Positions 15,766 to 24,709 of a stretch of DNA of 46,614 bases are shown here, piece by piece. The stretch lies in the NCBI RefSeq assembly GCF_014697475.1, contig NZ_JACJRV010000057.1, positions 1-46,614 of the forward strand, read 5' to 3'. The position numbers and the translations under genes were made by a program. Position 1 is the stretch's first letter. Every line of letters begins with the position of its first letter. The notes beneath the pieces are model-generated. The model worked only from the letters and a program-made list of their open reading frames with translations. It was not told the origin of the DNA and searched no databases. The stretch is from Nostoc sp. FACHB-152. GTDB taxonomy: Bacteria > Cyanobacteriota > Cyanobacteriia > Cyanobacteriales > Nostocaceae.

Positions 15766-16629
15766 ATGCAGCAATTACAAGCTAAATCGCTGGAAATGAG
15801 GACACCCCAAGCAACTAAAACCGCTGTGATGGTCATCGGAGGCGCTGAAGATAAAGTTCATGGACGCGAAATCCTCAGAACTTTTTTTGGTCGTGCTGGT
15901 GCTAGTAATGCTTATATTACAATTGTTCCATCTGCCTCCCGCGAACCCGCTATTATCGGTGGTCGGTATATTCGCATTTTCGAGGAAATGGGTGCAGCAA
16001 AAGTTGAAATCTTAGACATTCGTGAGCGGGAACATTGTGAATCCTCCCAGATCAAGGCATCTCTAGAGGCGTGTAGCGGGATATTCCTCACGGGAGGAGA
16101 CCAATTGCGCCTATGTGGCGTATTGGCAGACACACCAGCAATGGATATTATCCGTCAGAGGGTGAGAGCAGGAGAGCTGACCTTAGCAGGCACGAGTGCT
16201 GGCGCAGCAGTAATGGGGCATCATATGATTGCTGGTGGCGGTAGTGGTGAAACACCAAATCGCTCCCTAGTTGACATGGCGACCGGCTTGGGATTTATCC
16301 CGGAAGTGATTGTTGACCAACACTTCCATAACCGCAATCGTATGGGTCGCCTCATTAGCGCGATCGCAGCTCATCCAGATCGCCTGGGAATTGGTATCGA
16401 TGAAGATACCTGTGCTGTATTTGAGCGTGATGGTTGGCTACAAGTTATGGGCAAAGGCAGTGTCACAATTGTTGATCCCACAGAACTTACCCATACCAAC
16501 GAACCCCATGTTGGTGCTAATGAACCATTAACACTGCATAATTTACGCTTGCACATCCTCAGCTATGGCGATCGCTTCCACCTGTACCAACGGACTGTAT
16601 TGCCTGCGGTACACCGGATCTCCAGCTGA
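15766..16629 (+). CDS. cphB: Cyanophycinase
   Basis: The 287-residue enzyme is a peptidase S51 serine exopeptidase that cuts cyanophycin into beta-aspartyl-arginine dipeptides. The nucleophile is S144 in AGTSAGAAV; H186 in VDQHFHNR and E213 match the His and Glu of the Synechocystis triad with the same 12-residue offset. I chose the ATG at 15766 because AGGAG lies 7 bases before it and the product then opens MQQLQAKSLEMRTPQ, as in Anabaena CphB1; a start at 15676 would add repeat-encoded residues. It lies 175 bases before cphA on the same strand, the usual cphBA order in heterocystous cyanobacteria. Degradation releases nitrogen and carbon from storage granules. Confidence 0.97.
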   Translation: MQQLQAKSLEMRTPQATKTAVMVIGGAEDKVHGREILRTFFGRAGASNAYITIVPSASREPAIIGGRYIRIFEEMGAAKVEILDIREREHCESSQIKASLEACSGIFLTGGDQLRLCGVLADTPAMDIIRQRVRAGELTLAGTSAGAAVMGHHMIAGGGSGETPNRSLVDMATGLGFIPEVIVDQHFHNRNRMGRLISAIAAHPDRLGIGIDEDTCAVFERDGWLQVMGKGSVTIVDPTELTHTNEPHVGANEPLTLHNLRLHILSYGDRFHLYQRTVLPAVHRISS

Positions 16630-16721
16630 CGGAATAGAGTATCCGAGGTTACACTGAGTTGATCGCGTGTTTATTTATGACGGTAGAAAAAATTTACGGA
16701 ATACCATTTATTAAACATAAA

Positions 16722-16744
16722 AAACTGTTTGCCATGAACAGTTT
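16722..16744 (+). promoter_or_regulatory. Hairpin between cphB and cphA
   Basis: AAACTGTT (16722-16729) pairs exactly with AACAGTTT (16737-16744) around a 7-base loop. No T-run follows, so it is unlikely to stop transcription fully; it might help fix relative cphB/cphA levels or mark the leader of a separate cphA promoter. Confidence 0.35.
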
Positions 16745-16804
16745 AGCGGTCAATTCCAGTAAGAAACTAGAATTTTGGTTCCGAATCTCCATCTACCTAT
16801 TCCC

Positions 16805-19510
16805 ATGAGAATCCTCAAGATCCAGACCTTACGCGGCCCAAACTACTGGAGCATTCGACGCCACAAACTGATCGTCATGCGCCTCGATTTAGAGAACCTT
16901 GCCGAAACACCCTCAAATGAAATCCCTGGATTTTATGAAGGATTAGTTGAGGCACTGCCAAGTCTGGAGGGTCACTATTGTTCGCCTGGCTGTCGTGGTG
17001 GTTTTCTAATGCGGGTAAAAGAAGGTACTATGATGGGCCACATTGTGGAACACGTAGCCTTAGAACTCCAAGAACTAGCGGGAATGCACGTCGGCTTCGG
17101 TCGCACCCGTGAAACTTCCACCCCCGGAGTTTATCAGGTAGTCATAGAATACCTGAACGAGGAAGCAGGACGCTATGCTGGCAGAGCCGCAGTCAGGCTG
17201 TGCCAAAGCATTGTAGATCGCGGTCGCTATCCTAAGGCGGAACTAGAACAAGATATCCAAGACCTGAAAGACTTCTGGCGTGATGCTTCTTTAGGCCCCT
17301 CTACAGAAGCAATTGTCAAAGAAGCAGAAAAAAGAGGCATTCCCTGGATGCAACTGGGAGCGCGCTTTTTGATTCAGCTGGGTTACGGCGTGAACCAAAA
17401 GCGGATGCAAGCCACCATGACGGATAAAACCGGCATTCTCGGAGTGGAGCTAGCTTGTGATAAAGAAGCTACAAAACGCATCCTAGCAGCCGCTGGTGTC
17501 CCAGTACCTAGGGGTACAGTAATTAACTTTTTGGATGATTTGGAAGAAGCGATTGAATACGTTGGTGGCTATCCTATCGTGATTAAGCCACTAGACGGTA
17601 ATCATGGACGCGGCATCACCATCGATATTAGAAACTGGGAAGAAGCCGAAGCAGCTTATGAAGCTGCCAGACAAGTTTCCCGGTCAATAATTGTTGAGCG
17701 GTATTACGTTGGGCGCGATCATCGGGTACTCGTGGTAGATGGCAAAGTAGTGGCCGTAGCCGAACGTGTACCAGCTCATGTCGTTGGTGATGGTAGATCC
17801 ACGGTCGCAGAATTAATTGAAGAAACCAACAAAGACCCAAATCGTGGTGACGGACACGATAAAGTTCTCACCAAAATTGAACTAGACCGGACTAGCTACC
17901 AATTATTAGAAAGGCAAGGTCATACCCTCAACACTGTTTTACCGAAAGGAACAATTTGTTACCTCCGAGCGACCGCTAACCTTAGTACAGGTGGCATTGC
18001 TGTAGACCGGACTGACGAAATCCATCCCGAAACCATTTGGATGGCGCAAAGGGTAGTTAAAACTATCGGTTTAGATATTGCTGGCTTAGATGTCGTCACT
18101 ACAGATATTAGCCGCCCCTTACGAGAAGTTGATGGGGTGATTGTAGAAGTCAACGCTGCTCCTGGTTTTCGGATGCACGTTGCCCCCAGCGTTGGCATTC
18201 CCCGCAATGTCGCTGGTGCAGTTATGGATATGCTGTTCCCCAACGAACAGTCTAGCCGTATCCCCGTCCTCAGCATTACAGGTACAAATGGTAAAACTAC
18301 TACTACCAGACTGTTGGCACATATTTATAAGCAAACAGGGAAAGTAGTAGGATATACAACTACAGATGGAACTTATATCGGTGACTACTTAGTAGAAGCA
18401 GGAGACAACACAGGCCCCCAAAGCGCGCACCTGATCCTGCAAGACCCAACTGTAGAAGTAGCTGTATTAGAAAGCGCACGTGGTGGCATTTTGCGTTCAG
18501 GCTTAGGCTTTGAAGCTGCGAATGTTGGTATCGTCCTGAATGTAGCTGCCGATCATTTAGGTATAGGTGATATTGATACTATCGATCAACTAGCCAATCT
18601 CAAGAGTGTAGTTGCCGAATCCGTATATCCTGATGGCTATGCCGTACTCAATGCCGACGATCGCCGCGTTGCTGCAATGGCAGAAAAAACCAAGGCGAAC
18701 ATTGCCTACTTTACGATGAACCCCGACTCAGAATTAGTGCGTCAGCACATTCAAAAGGGAGGAGTAGCCGCAGTCTACGAAAACGGTTATCTGTCAATTG
18801 TCAAGGGCGACTGGACACACCGCATCGAAAGAGCCGAGCAAATACCATTGACAATGGGCGGACGCGCACCGTTTATGATTGCCAACGCCTTAGCCGCTAG
18901 CTTGGCAGCCTTTGTTCAAAACGTGACTATTGAACAAATTCGCGCTGGTTTAAGAACATTCCGCGCTTCTGTCAGTCAAACTCCAGGCAGAATGAACCTA
19001 TTTAACTTAGGAACCTTCCACGCCCTAGTAGATTATGCTCACAACCCAGCTAGTTACGAAGCCGTAGGTGCATTTGTTCGTAATTGGAACACCGGACAAA
19101 GAATTGGTGTAGTTGGTGGCCCTGGCGATCGCCGCGACGAAGACTTTGTGACTTTAGGTAAACTAGCCGCCGACATTTTTGACTACATCATCGTTAAAGA
19201 AGACGATGACACGCGTGGTAGACCACGGGGATCAGCTTCGCAATTGATTACAAAAGGTATTACTCAAGTTAAACCCGATGCCCGTTGCGAAGTCATCATG
19301 GACGAAACCCAAGCAATTAACAAAGCTTTGGATATGGCTCCAGAAAATGGCCTAGTGGTAATTTTGCCAGAGAGCGTCAGTCGCGCGATTAAGTTAATCA
19401 AATTACGTGGCCTAGTCAAGGAAGAAGTTCCTCTACAAAACACTCCCACAACCGCCGCAGAAAATCAAAATGGAGTGACACCTTCCTCGGTGATCAACAC
19501 GCTGTTTTAA
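16805..19510 (+). CDS. cphA: Cyanophycin synthetase
   Basis: The 901-residue enzyme polymerises aspartate and arginine, without ribosomes, into cyanophycin, a nitrogen store that in heterocysts forms polar plugs. Its domains in order are an N-terminal domain (about 1-160), an ATP-grasp domain (about 161-480) that attaches Asp to the backbone, with IVIKPLDGNHGRG, and a Mur-ligase-like domain that attaches Arg, with P-loop GTNGKTTTT from residue 493. I chose the ATG at 16805 (MRILKIQTLRGPNYWSIR); an upstream TTG at 16775 adds ten unconserved residues. The length matches Anabaena CphA1. No clear Shine-Dalgarno site is present. A strong terminator follows. Confidence 0.98.
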   Translation: MRILKIQTLRGPNYWSIRRHKLIVMRLDLENLAETPSNEIPGFYEGLVEALPSLEGHYCSPGCRGGFLMRVKEGTMMGHIVEHVALELQELAGMHVGFGRTRETSTPGVYQVVIEYLNEEAGRYAGRAAVRLCQSIVDRGRYPKAELEQDIQDLKDFWRDASLGPSTEAIVKEAEKRGIPWMQLGARFLIQLGYGVNQKRMQATMTDKTGILGVELACDKEATKRILAAAGVPVPRGTVINFLDDLEEAIEYVGGYPIVIKPLDGNHGRGITIDIRNWEEAEAAYEAARQVSRSIIVERYYVGRDHRVLVVDGKVVAVAERVPAHVVGDGRSTVAELIEETNKDPNRGDGHDKVLTKIELDRTSYQLLERQGHTLNTVLPKGTICYLRATANLSTGGIAVDRTDEIHPETIWMAQRVVKTIGLDIAGLDVVTTDISRPLREVDGVIVEVNAAPGFRMHVAPSVGIPRNVAGAVMDMLFPNEQSSRIPVLSITGTNGKTTTTRLLAHIYKQTGKVVGYTTTDGTYIGDYLVEAGDNTGPQSAHLILQDPTVEVAVLESARGGILRSGLGFEAANVGIVLNVAADHLGIGDIDTIDQLANLKSVVAESVYPDGYAVLNADDRRVAAMAEKTKANIAYFTMNPDSELVRQHIQKGGVAAVYENGYLSIVKGDWTHRIERAEQIPLTMGGRAPFMIANALAASLAAFVQNVTIEQIRAGLRTFRASVSQTPGRMNLFNLGTFHALVDYAHNPASYEAVGAFVRNWNTGQRIGVVGGPGDRRDEDFVTLGKLAADIFDYIIVKEDDDTRGRPRGSASQLITKGITQVKPDARCEVIMDETQAINKALDMAPENGLVVILPESVSRAIKLIKLRGLVKEEVPLQNTPTTAAENQNGVTPSSVINTLF

Positions 19511-19541
19511 CCTAAAGACAATAATTCATCTTTATTTAGTA

Positions 19542-19574
19542 AAGGCGCGAAAATTTCGCGCCTTTATATTTTCA
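19542..19574 (+). terminator. Rho-independent terminator after cphA
   Basis: AAAGGCGCGAAA (19542-19553) and TTTCGCGCCTTT (19555-19566) are exact complements, so the helix has at least 10 bp with a small A/T loop, followed by ATATTTTC. It starts 32 bases after the cphA stop. Confidence 0.85.
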
Positions 19575-19649
19575 CCTCAACAGCGTAATGCCTACTATGG
19601 CAATCAAAACAAGCCTTTAAACTGTCCCCTGTAAACTGTAACCTATTCC

Positions 19650-19823
19650 TTATTCCTGTTCTTTTTCCGAACTCGTTTCATCACTGGTATTGTTCAATTC
19701 TTGCTTAAAACCCTTTAGAGTTTTGCCTAGTGCGTTTCCCAATTCAGGAATTTTTTTAGGGCCAAAAATTAGCAGCGCGACTATGGCAATTACACCCACT
19801 TCTGGCCATCCTAATCCGAACAT
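19650..19823 (-). CDS. tatA: Sec-independent protein translocase subunit TatA/TatE
   Basis: A 57-residue protein read from ATG 19823 to TAA 19650-19652. It begins MFGLGWPEVGVIAIVALLIF, a short N-terminal membrane helix with the Glu near its start, then the TatA hinge FGPKKIPELG and an amphipathic helix with LGKTLKGFKQEL, and ends in an acidic tail. TatA oligomers form the passage through which the Tat system exports folded proteins across thylakoid and plasma membranes. No tatC is in the window. The kinase gene lies 73 bases upstream on the same strand, so co-transcription is possible. Confidence 0.93.
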   Translation of the reverse strand: MFGLGWPEVGVIAIVALLIFGPKKIPELGNALGKTLKGFKQELNNTSDETSSEKEQE

Positions 19824-19896
19824 ACAAGTTTCCTCTCAAGCTTCTGTACTCAACTATAAACTGATGGTGTACAAGCTATTTCTGAAACTATCTTGT

Positions 19897-21315
19897 CTAG
19901 TCTTGGGTAAAGGGGATACCTAACCAATCGCTTAATTCATGAGCTAACCATTGCAGTTCTGGTTCTGATAAGACAATATTACCATCCGGATATTTTTTGA
20001 CTCCAACCCAGATATCTAATCTTGCTGGGATGGTAGTTCGATTACCTTCACTATCTTTAATAAAATGCTGGGGAATGTAAACTATCTTGGTGATATTTTC
20101 TCTAGGCGATCGCTGAGGTTTAAAAAATGTCCAACCCCATAAATCACGTTTGACGCTAATTTCCTGGTGATCTATTCGTAATCGCAGGCTGCCAAATAAA
20201 CCAAATATTAAACCCCAGAGCATGACAAAGCCAGCACTCCAAAAAGGCAAAGAGAACAAAACAAAGGGAATATTTGCCGGAAAAGGTGCAGCAAGAGCGT
20301 TGATTGTCCAAAATAAAATAAATGAATTCCAGGCGATCGCAAATCCACCAGTAAATAGCATCGATGCCTTAAAACCACTTGGTGGAATGCTAATTTCTAT
20401 TGCATCCCAATTTTTTGTGAGTTGGATTTTGCTGCCAGGCGGTTTACCAATAGTTAAAGCTGTAGTTGGTGGTTGCCAATGAGAATCATTTAAAGCTTGC
20501 AGAGCTACATTTGCCGAACTCACTCGCTTATCCAAGCTAGGCTCAGTCATCCACTTTAACCACCGAGTCAAATTAGAACTGAGATTTACGTCCGTATCAA
20601 ATTGAATCCGAAAATCTTTTTGGGGTAAATCAGCCGGGTGAGTTCCTGTAATTAAATATATTAAGGTTGCTCCCAAACTATAAAGGTCAGATGCAGGTAC
20701 TGTACGTCCACCAAATTGTTCTGGTGGCATATAACCATAAGTTCCCACTACCGTCCGCGTTCCCCCCTCATTAGCCAAGACGGTTTGCACTGAACCAAAA
20801 TCTATCAAATAGACTTGACCGACACTGTTACCAGAACGCTCACCCAATAAAATATTGCTAGGCTTAATATCACGGTGGATTACAGGTGGATTTAAACCGT
20901 GTAGGTAAATCAGGATCTCTAAAACTGCTGTAGCTATCTGTTTAAGTTCAACTTCTGTAAAAGTCCGCCCAGATTGTAAGTATTGCTCTAAAGTTTGGGC
21001 TGGGATATAAGTCTGTACTAGAGCAAATCCTTTAATGGTAGGTGAATTAACCTCAAAATAGTCTAAATAACGCGGAATCGCAGGATGAGATAAAGATTTT
21101 AAAGTTTCAGCTTCTCGCTCAAATAACTTCAGATCATCCCATTCAAAGTCACTATTAAAAGAGAGTAACTTAATGATGACTAATTCCTGAGTGGTTAAAT
21201 CACGAGCGACAAACGTCTGTCGCCCAGCCTTTTTACCCAACTGCTGTTGAATTTCGTAGCGTTGGCGCTCTGCGTCTTGCCGTAAGGCATCGCTTAATAT
21301 CTGTCCAGTTATCAT
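19897..21315 (-). CDS. Membrane-attached Ser/Thr protein kinase
   Basis: The 472-residue product has a Hanks-type kinase domain (about 20-285): a degenerate glycine loop QLGKKAGRQTF, ATP-binding K49 in LVIIKLL, the catalytic loop VIHRDIKPSN with D149, DFG D172, and GTYGYMPPEQ at the end of the activation segment. The C-terminal part (about 320-470) has two hydrophobic helices (near MLFTGGFAIAWNSFILF and VLFSLPFWSAGFVMLWGL), then a soluble beta-rich end. The kinase therefore faces the cytoplasm with a membrane anchor behind it, a layout seen in many cyanobacterial kinases. Its substrates are unknown. Confidence 0.92.
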   Translation of the reverse strand: MITGQILSDALRQDAERQRYEIQQQLGKKAGRQTFVARDLTTQELVIIKLLSFNSDFEWDDLKLFEREAETLKSLSHPAIPRYLDYFEVNSPTIKGFALVQTYIPAQTLEQYLQSGRTFTEVELKQIATAVLEILIYLHGLNPPVIHRDIKPSNILLGERSGNSVGQVYLIDFGSVQTVLANEGGTRTVVGTYGYMPPEQFGGRTVPASDLYSLGATLIYLITGTHPADLPQKDFRIQFDTDVNLSSNLTRWLKWMTEPSLDKRVSSANVALQALNDSHWQPPTTALTIGKPPGSKIQLTKNWDAIEISIPPSGFKASMLFTGGFAIAWNSFILFWTINALAAPFPANIPFVLFSLPFWSAGFVMLWGLIFGLFGSLRLRIDHQEISVKRDLWGWTFFKPQRSPRENITKIVYIPQHFIKDSEGNRTTIPARLDIWVGVKKYPDGNIVLSEPELQWLAHELSDWLGIPFTQD

Positions 21316-21408
21316 GATTGCTTATGACGCTACGTTGCAAAACTCTTGATAGTTTATAACTTGTCTAAATTTAACAAACACATATTCTTAATATAAATCT
21401 GTCTTTGT

Positions 21409-22011
21409 ATGCCTTCCCAACATTGGCCTTACGTTACCCCTGGAATTCCTGACGAATTATTTGAGCATTTGCCAGGAATTCCCTTCAGTCAACGAGAAGT
21501 GCGGCTGTTATTAATAGCCCAACTACGGCTACAACCCGATTCAGTATTTTGGGATATTGGTGCAGGAACAGGTACGATCCCCGTCGAAGTTGGGCTACTG
21601 TGTCCCAAAGGCAAAATCATTGCTATAGAACGAGATGAAGAGGTAGCCAACCTGATTAGGAGCAATTGCGATCGCTTTGAGGTCAAAAATGTTGAGGTGA
21701 TTGAAGGTAGCGCACCCGAATGTTTGCATGAGATTAAAGTCGCTCCTCATCGCGTCTGCATCGAAGGTGGGCGACATATTCAGGAGATTTTACAAGCAGT
21801 GTGGGATTATTTACCAGCTTCTGGGCGAGTTGTCGCCACAGCAGGTAATCTAGAAAGCTTGTATGCTATCTCGCAAAGCTTTTCAAAGTTACGAGCGAGA
21901 AATATTGAAGTTGTGCAGTCTGCGGTCAATCGTCTAGAAACACGAGGCTTTTCTCAGACTTTTACAGCAGTTGATCCCATTTTTATCCTCAGTGGTGAGA
22001 AACTAGACTAA
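21409..22011 (+). CDS. cbiT: Cobalt-precorrin C15-methyltransferase/decarboxylase subunit CbiT
   Basis: The 200-residue product matches CbiT, the decarboxylating C15-methyltransferase half of precorrin-6Y methyltransferase (the C-terminal half of CobL elsewhere). It has a Rossmann-like SAM-binding motif WDIGAGTGTIPVE at about 48-60, the preceding GIPFSQREVR block, and IEGSAPE. It acts in cobalamin (pseudocobalamin in cyanobacteria) synthesis. No cbiE or other corrin gene adjoins it; the CbiG-C/CobE-like gene at 37258 is the only other one in the window. It is divergent from the kinase gene. Confidence 0.92.
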   Translation: MPSQHWPYVTPGIPDELFEHLPGIPFSQREVRLLLIAQLRLQPDSVFWDIGAGTGTIPVEVGLLCPKGKIIAIERDEEVANLIRSNCDRFEVKNVEVIEGSAPECLHEIKVAPHRVCIEGGRHIQEILQAVWDYLPASGRVVATAGNLESLYAISQSFSKLRARNIEVVQSAVNRLETRGFSQTFTAVDPIFILSGEKLD

Positions 22012-22024
22012 ATCTAAAGGATGA

Positions 22025-22062
22025 AGTATGAAGTATGAAGGCTGAAATTCATACTTCATACT
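22025..22062. repeat. Inverted repeat of GAAGTAT heptamers
   Basis: AGTATGAAGTATGAA (22025-22039) pairs exactly with TTCATACTTCATACT (22048-22062) around 8 bases. Each arm is built of the same 7-base unit, which recurs as CTTCATACTTG at 22098-22109. It lies between cbiT and cdsA and could end the cbiT transcript. Confidence 0.65.
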
Positions 22063-22114
22063 AGCCTGCGGCAAGCCACCCAAAAGGTGTCTACACACTT
22101 CATACTTGTCATTT

Positions 22115-22996
22115 ATGCCTTGGTCTCGAATCATTAGTGGAATTATTGCGATCGCTCTTGCTTTAGTAGCCACCCTTTTAGGGGGTTGGTACTTTACCAT
22201 TGTGATTGCGGTCAGTATCTTTTTGGGTCAACAGGAATATTTTAATTTGGTGCAGTCCAGAGGTATTCTTCCTGCTGCAAAAACTACCTTATTTGTTAGT
22301 CAAATCTTGCTGATCATCTGCACCGTGGATGACAGTTTAGCTGATGCGGTACTGCCTTTAGGTGGGACTGTCATTTGTTTTTACTTGCTATTTCAACCCA
22401 AAATGGCAACGATCGCTGATATTTCCGCTTCGATTATGGGACTATTTTATGTAGCTTACCTGTCGAGTTACTGGGTAAGATTAAGGGCGATCGGTAGTGC
22501 CGCCGTTAGCAATATTCCTTTAAAAGGTTACTGGCCTAATTCTTGGGCTGATATTTTAGACCAGAAAAACTTAGCAGCCTTACCACAAGGATTTACGTTA
22601 ACAATACTAACGTTCTTATGCATTTGGGCAGCAGACATCGGTGCTTATGTTTTCGGTAAATTCTTCGGCAAAACCCGTCTGTCTGACATCAGCCCGAAAA
22701 AAACTGTCGAGGGGGCAGCATTTGGGATTGCAGGCAGTGTCTTTGTGGCAATAGCAGGAGCCTATTATCTTCAGTTACCCAAATTTCTATTTACAGGTGT
22801 AGCATTAGGTTTACTGATTGGCATTGCTAGTCTGTTAGGTGATTTAACTGAATCTATGCTCAAGCGCGACGCTGGTGTAAAAGATTCTGGACAGTTGATC
22901 CCCGGTCATGGTGGTATTTTAGATCGTACCGACAGCTATATCTTCACAGCTCCCTTAGTCTATTATTTCGTTACCCTATTATTGCCATTGATATGA
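22115..22996 (+). CDS. cdsA: Phosphatidate cytidylyltransferase (CDP-diglyceride synthase)
   Basis: The 293-residue membrane enzyme makes CDP-diacylglycerol from phosphatidate and CTP, the precursor of phosphatidylglycerol needed in thylakoids. It has about eight membrane helices and, near the C-terminus from residue 247, the CdsA signature SMLKRDAGVKDSGQLIPGHG followed by GILDRTDS. I chose the ATG at 22115 (MPWSRIISGI) over an upstream TTG at 22106. It is convergent with the DUF2993 gene across a C-rich STRR spacer. Confidence 0.95.
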   Translation: MPWSRIISGIIAIALALVATLLGGWYFTIVIAVSIFLGQQEYFNLVQSRGILPAAKTTLFVSQILLIICTVDDSLADAVLPLGGTVICFYLLFQPKMATIADISASIMGLFYVAYLSSYWVRLRAIGSAAVSNIPLKGYWPNSWADILDQKNLAALPQGFTLTILTFLCIWAADIGAYVFGKFFGKTRLSDISPKKTVEGAAFGIAGSVFVAIAGAYYLQLPKFLFTGVALGLLIGIASLLGDLTESMLKRDAGVKDSGQLIPGHGGILDRTDSYIFTAPLVYYFVTLLLPLI

Positions 22997-23061
22997 GTCA
23001 AGAGTCAATGGTCAATGGTATTTATTCTCCCCTGCTCCCTGCCCCCGCCCCCCTGCCTCTT

Positions 23062-23775
23062 CTACGGGTTCACATTAATCTTGCCACGACATACCAATTG
23101 CGCGGGGATCAAGCTTAGTTCTTCGATTTCGACATCGGAACCTAAATCGATATGGTAATCATCCTTATTTAAGACTAGCGACGTACCATTTTCTAAGACT
23201 TGAATATGTGATAACCGTAATGCGTGATTACTACTTAAATTTAAATCTAAAGAGATTTCCAGAGGCGTATTTTCACTTGAACGTGCTACTATAGCAGCCA
23301 GAATGATTCTCTGATTCTCCAAAATAATTTTTTGCCAAGAAATTGGCTGGGATTGTCGGCAGTTTTCTGGTAAAAGTTGAACCAGTACTTCATTTAAACC
23401 AGTCGATAATAGTTCGGATGAGAGGGAACTGTTGAGATCCTTCTCGTCTACGAGCAGTTCGCCAACCACTGGTACTGGTGCCAAAAGTCGCAATGGCTGA
23501 CCTTTGAGTACTCCGCCTATATTGACTTGAATCTTCTCCGCTACGAGTTGAATTTGTTTAATATGGAGGCCTTGATAAACTGCATTGCTTGCAGCAATAG
23601 AAACCCAAGGAATACTACCAGAAAGAAGTTGGCGATCGCTCGCTTTTATATCCACCTCTAGTTGGGACAAATGACTCACTTGCGCTCTTAACCAGAGTTT
23701 GAGTGCAGTTGTGAGAACGTTGGTGATAATTCGTATCTTATTTGCACCTTTTGCTTGGGAATTTTTCTCAGGCAT
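23062..23775 (-). CDS. DUF2993 (LmeA-like) protein
   Basis: The 237-residue product belongs to DUF2993, related to the LmeA phospholipid-binding proteins. Typical parts are the N-terminal LWLRAQVSHLSQLEVDIKASDRQLLSG-like stretch (describing extended strands), the repeated beta-strand pattern IQLVAEKIQVNIGG and an end in LIPAQLVCRGKI. No signal peptide or membrane anchor is obvious. LmeA of mycobacteria binds phospholipids in the cell envelope; the cyanobacterial function is unknown, although a role in lipid handling would suit the neighbouring cdsA. The two genes converge, so they are not one operon. Confidence 0.78.
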   Translation of the reverse strand: MPEKNSQAKGANKIRIITNVLTTALKLWLRAQVSHLSQLEVDIKASDRQLLSGSIPWVSIAASNAVYQGLHIKQIQLVAEKIQVNIGGVLKGQPLRLLAPVPVVGELLVDEKDLNSSLSSELLSTGLNEVLVQLLPENCRQSQPISWQKIILENQRIILAAIVARSSENTPLEISLDLNLSSNHALRLSHIQVLENGTSLVLNKDDYHIDLGSDVEIEELSLIPAQLVCRGKINVNP

Positions 23776-23914
23776 GGAAATTTTTGTTGATAAGTATTAG
23801 CTGATCAACTGACTGAACTGAAACAAGCTTTAAATTTAACATTTATGGCGATTCAGTACAAAATGCAAATATTATTATTATTTAAAGCTTGAAAAATTTA
23901 CCAGTAATTTCATC

Positions 23915-24709
23915 ATGGAGGTAAGGTTACAAAAAGCTCTTGCTCAGTTAGGTATTGCCTCACGTCGAGAAGCGGAAGAAATGATTCGGCAATCGCGCGT
24001 GCGGGTAAATGGGACATTGGTAAATTTAGGTCAAAAAGTTGACCTCCAAAAAGATGCGATTGCTATTGATGGCAAGCCCATTTCTACTGAAAAACGCCCA
24101 CCTTTAATTTATTTATTACTACACAAACCACCAGGAGTAGTTTCGACTTGCGCCGATCCCCAGGGAAGAAAGACAGTTTTAGATTTACTACCCAAGGAGT
24201 TACGTGTAGGTTCAGGTATTCATCCAGTGGGTCGTTTAGATGCGGAGTCTACAGGCGCATTAATTCTCACGAACGACGGAGAACTGACTTTTGGACTCAC
24301 CCATCCCCGTCATAGTATTTCAAAAACTTATCGTGTTGTCGTCGCAGGTCATCCATCAAGAGCAGTAATAGAAAAGTGGTGTCAGGGTGTAATCTTAGAT
24401 GGCAGAAAAACACGACCTGCACAAGTAAACCTGATAGAAAGTTATGCGGAAAACACCTGTTTAGAAGTAGTTTTAAAGGAGGGAAGAAATCGTCAGATTC
24501 GCCGTGTAGCCGAAATTTTGGGACATCCAGTAATAAAATTACATCGAACTGCTATAGGCCCAATTAAATTAAAAAAGCCAAAAGAACCCTTTTTACGTGA
24601 GGGTCAATATCGTTCTCTTAAAGATGACGAAGTTCGCTTTTTGCAAAACTGCATCAAGCAAATACCTATTAAAGATTCAGCAGAGCTAAGGAGAGGAACA
24701 AAAGTATGA
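23915..24709 (+). CDS. RsuA/RluB-family rRNA pseudouridine synthase
   Basis: The 264-residue product has an N-terminal S4 RNA-binding domain (about 1-60, VRLQKALAQLGIASRREAEE) and the catalytic domain with motif GRLDAESTGALILTNDG, D109 being the catalytic aspartate. Later blocks SKTYRVVVAG and KEGRNRQIRRVAE are typical. It converts uridine to pseudouridine in 23S or 16S rRNA; RluB is likely, but RsuA or RluE cannot be excluded. Its stop overlaps the start of the next gene by four bases (ATGA), so the two are translationally coupled. Confidence 0.92.
   Translation: MEVRLQKALAQLGIASRREAEEMIRQSRVRVNGTLVNLGQKVDLQKDAIAIDGKPISTEKRPPLIYLLLHKPPGVVSTCADPQGRKTVLDLLPKELRVGSGIHPVGRLDAESTGALILTNDGELTFGLTHPRHSISKTYRVVVAGHPSRAVIEKWCQGVILDGRKTRPAQVNLIESYAENTCLEVVLKEGRNRQIRRVAEILGHPVIKLHRTAIGPIKLKKPKEPFLREGQYRSLKDDEVRFLQNCIKQIPIKDSAELRRGTKV

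Noticed and set aside
15585-15836. 83-codon minus-strand frame across the cphB start
   Set aside because: It lies in repeat DNA and overlaps a certain gene, with no homology.
16683-16697. NtcA-like site GTA...TAC between cphB and cphA
   Set aside because: The spacing is 9 bases, while NtcA sites need GTA-N8-TAC; a similar GTA-N9-TAC near 14946 fails for the same reason.
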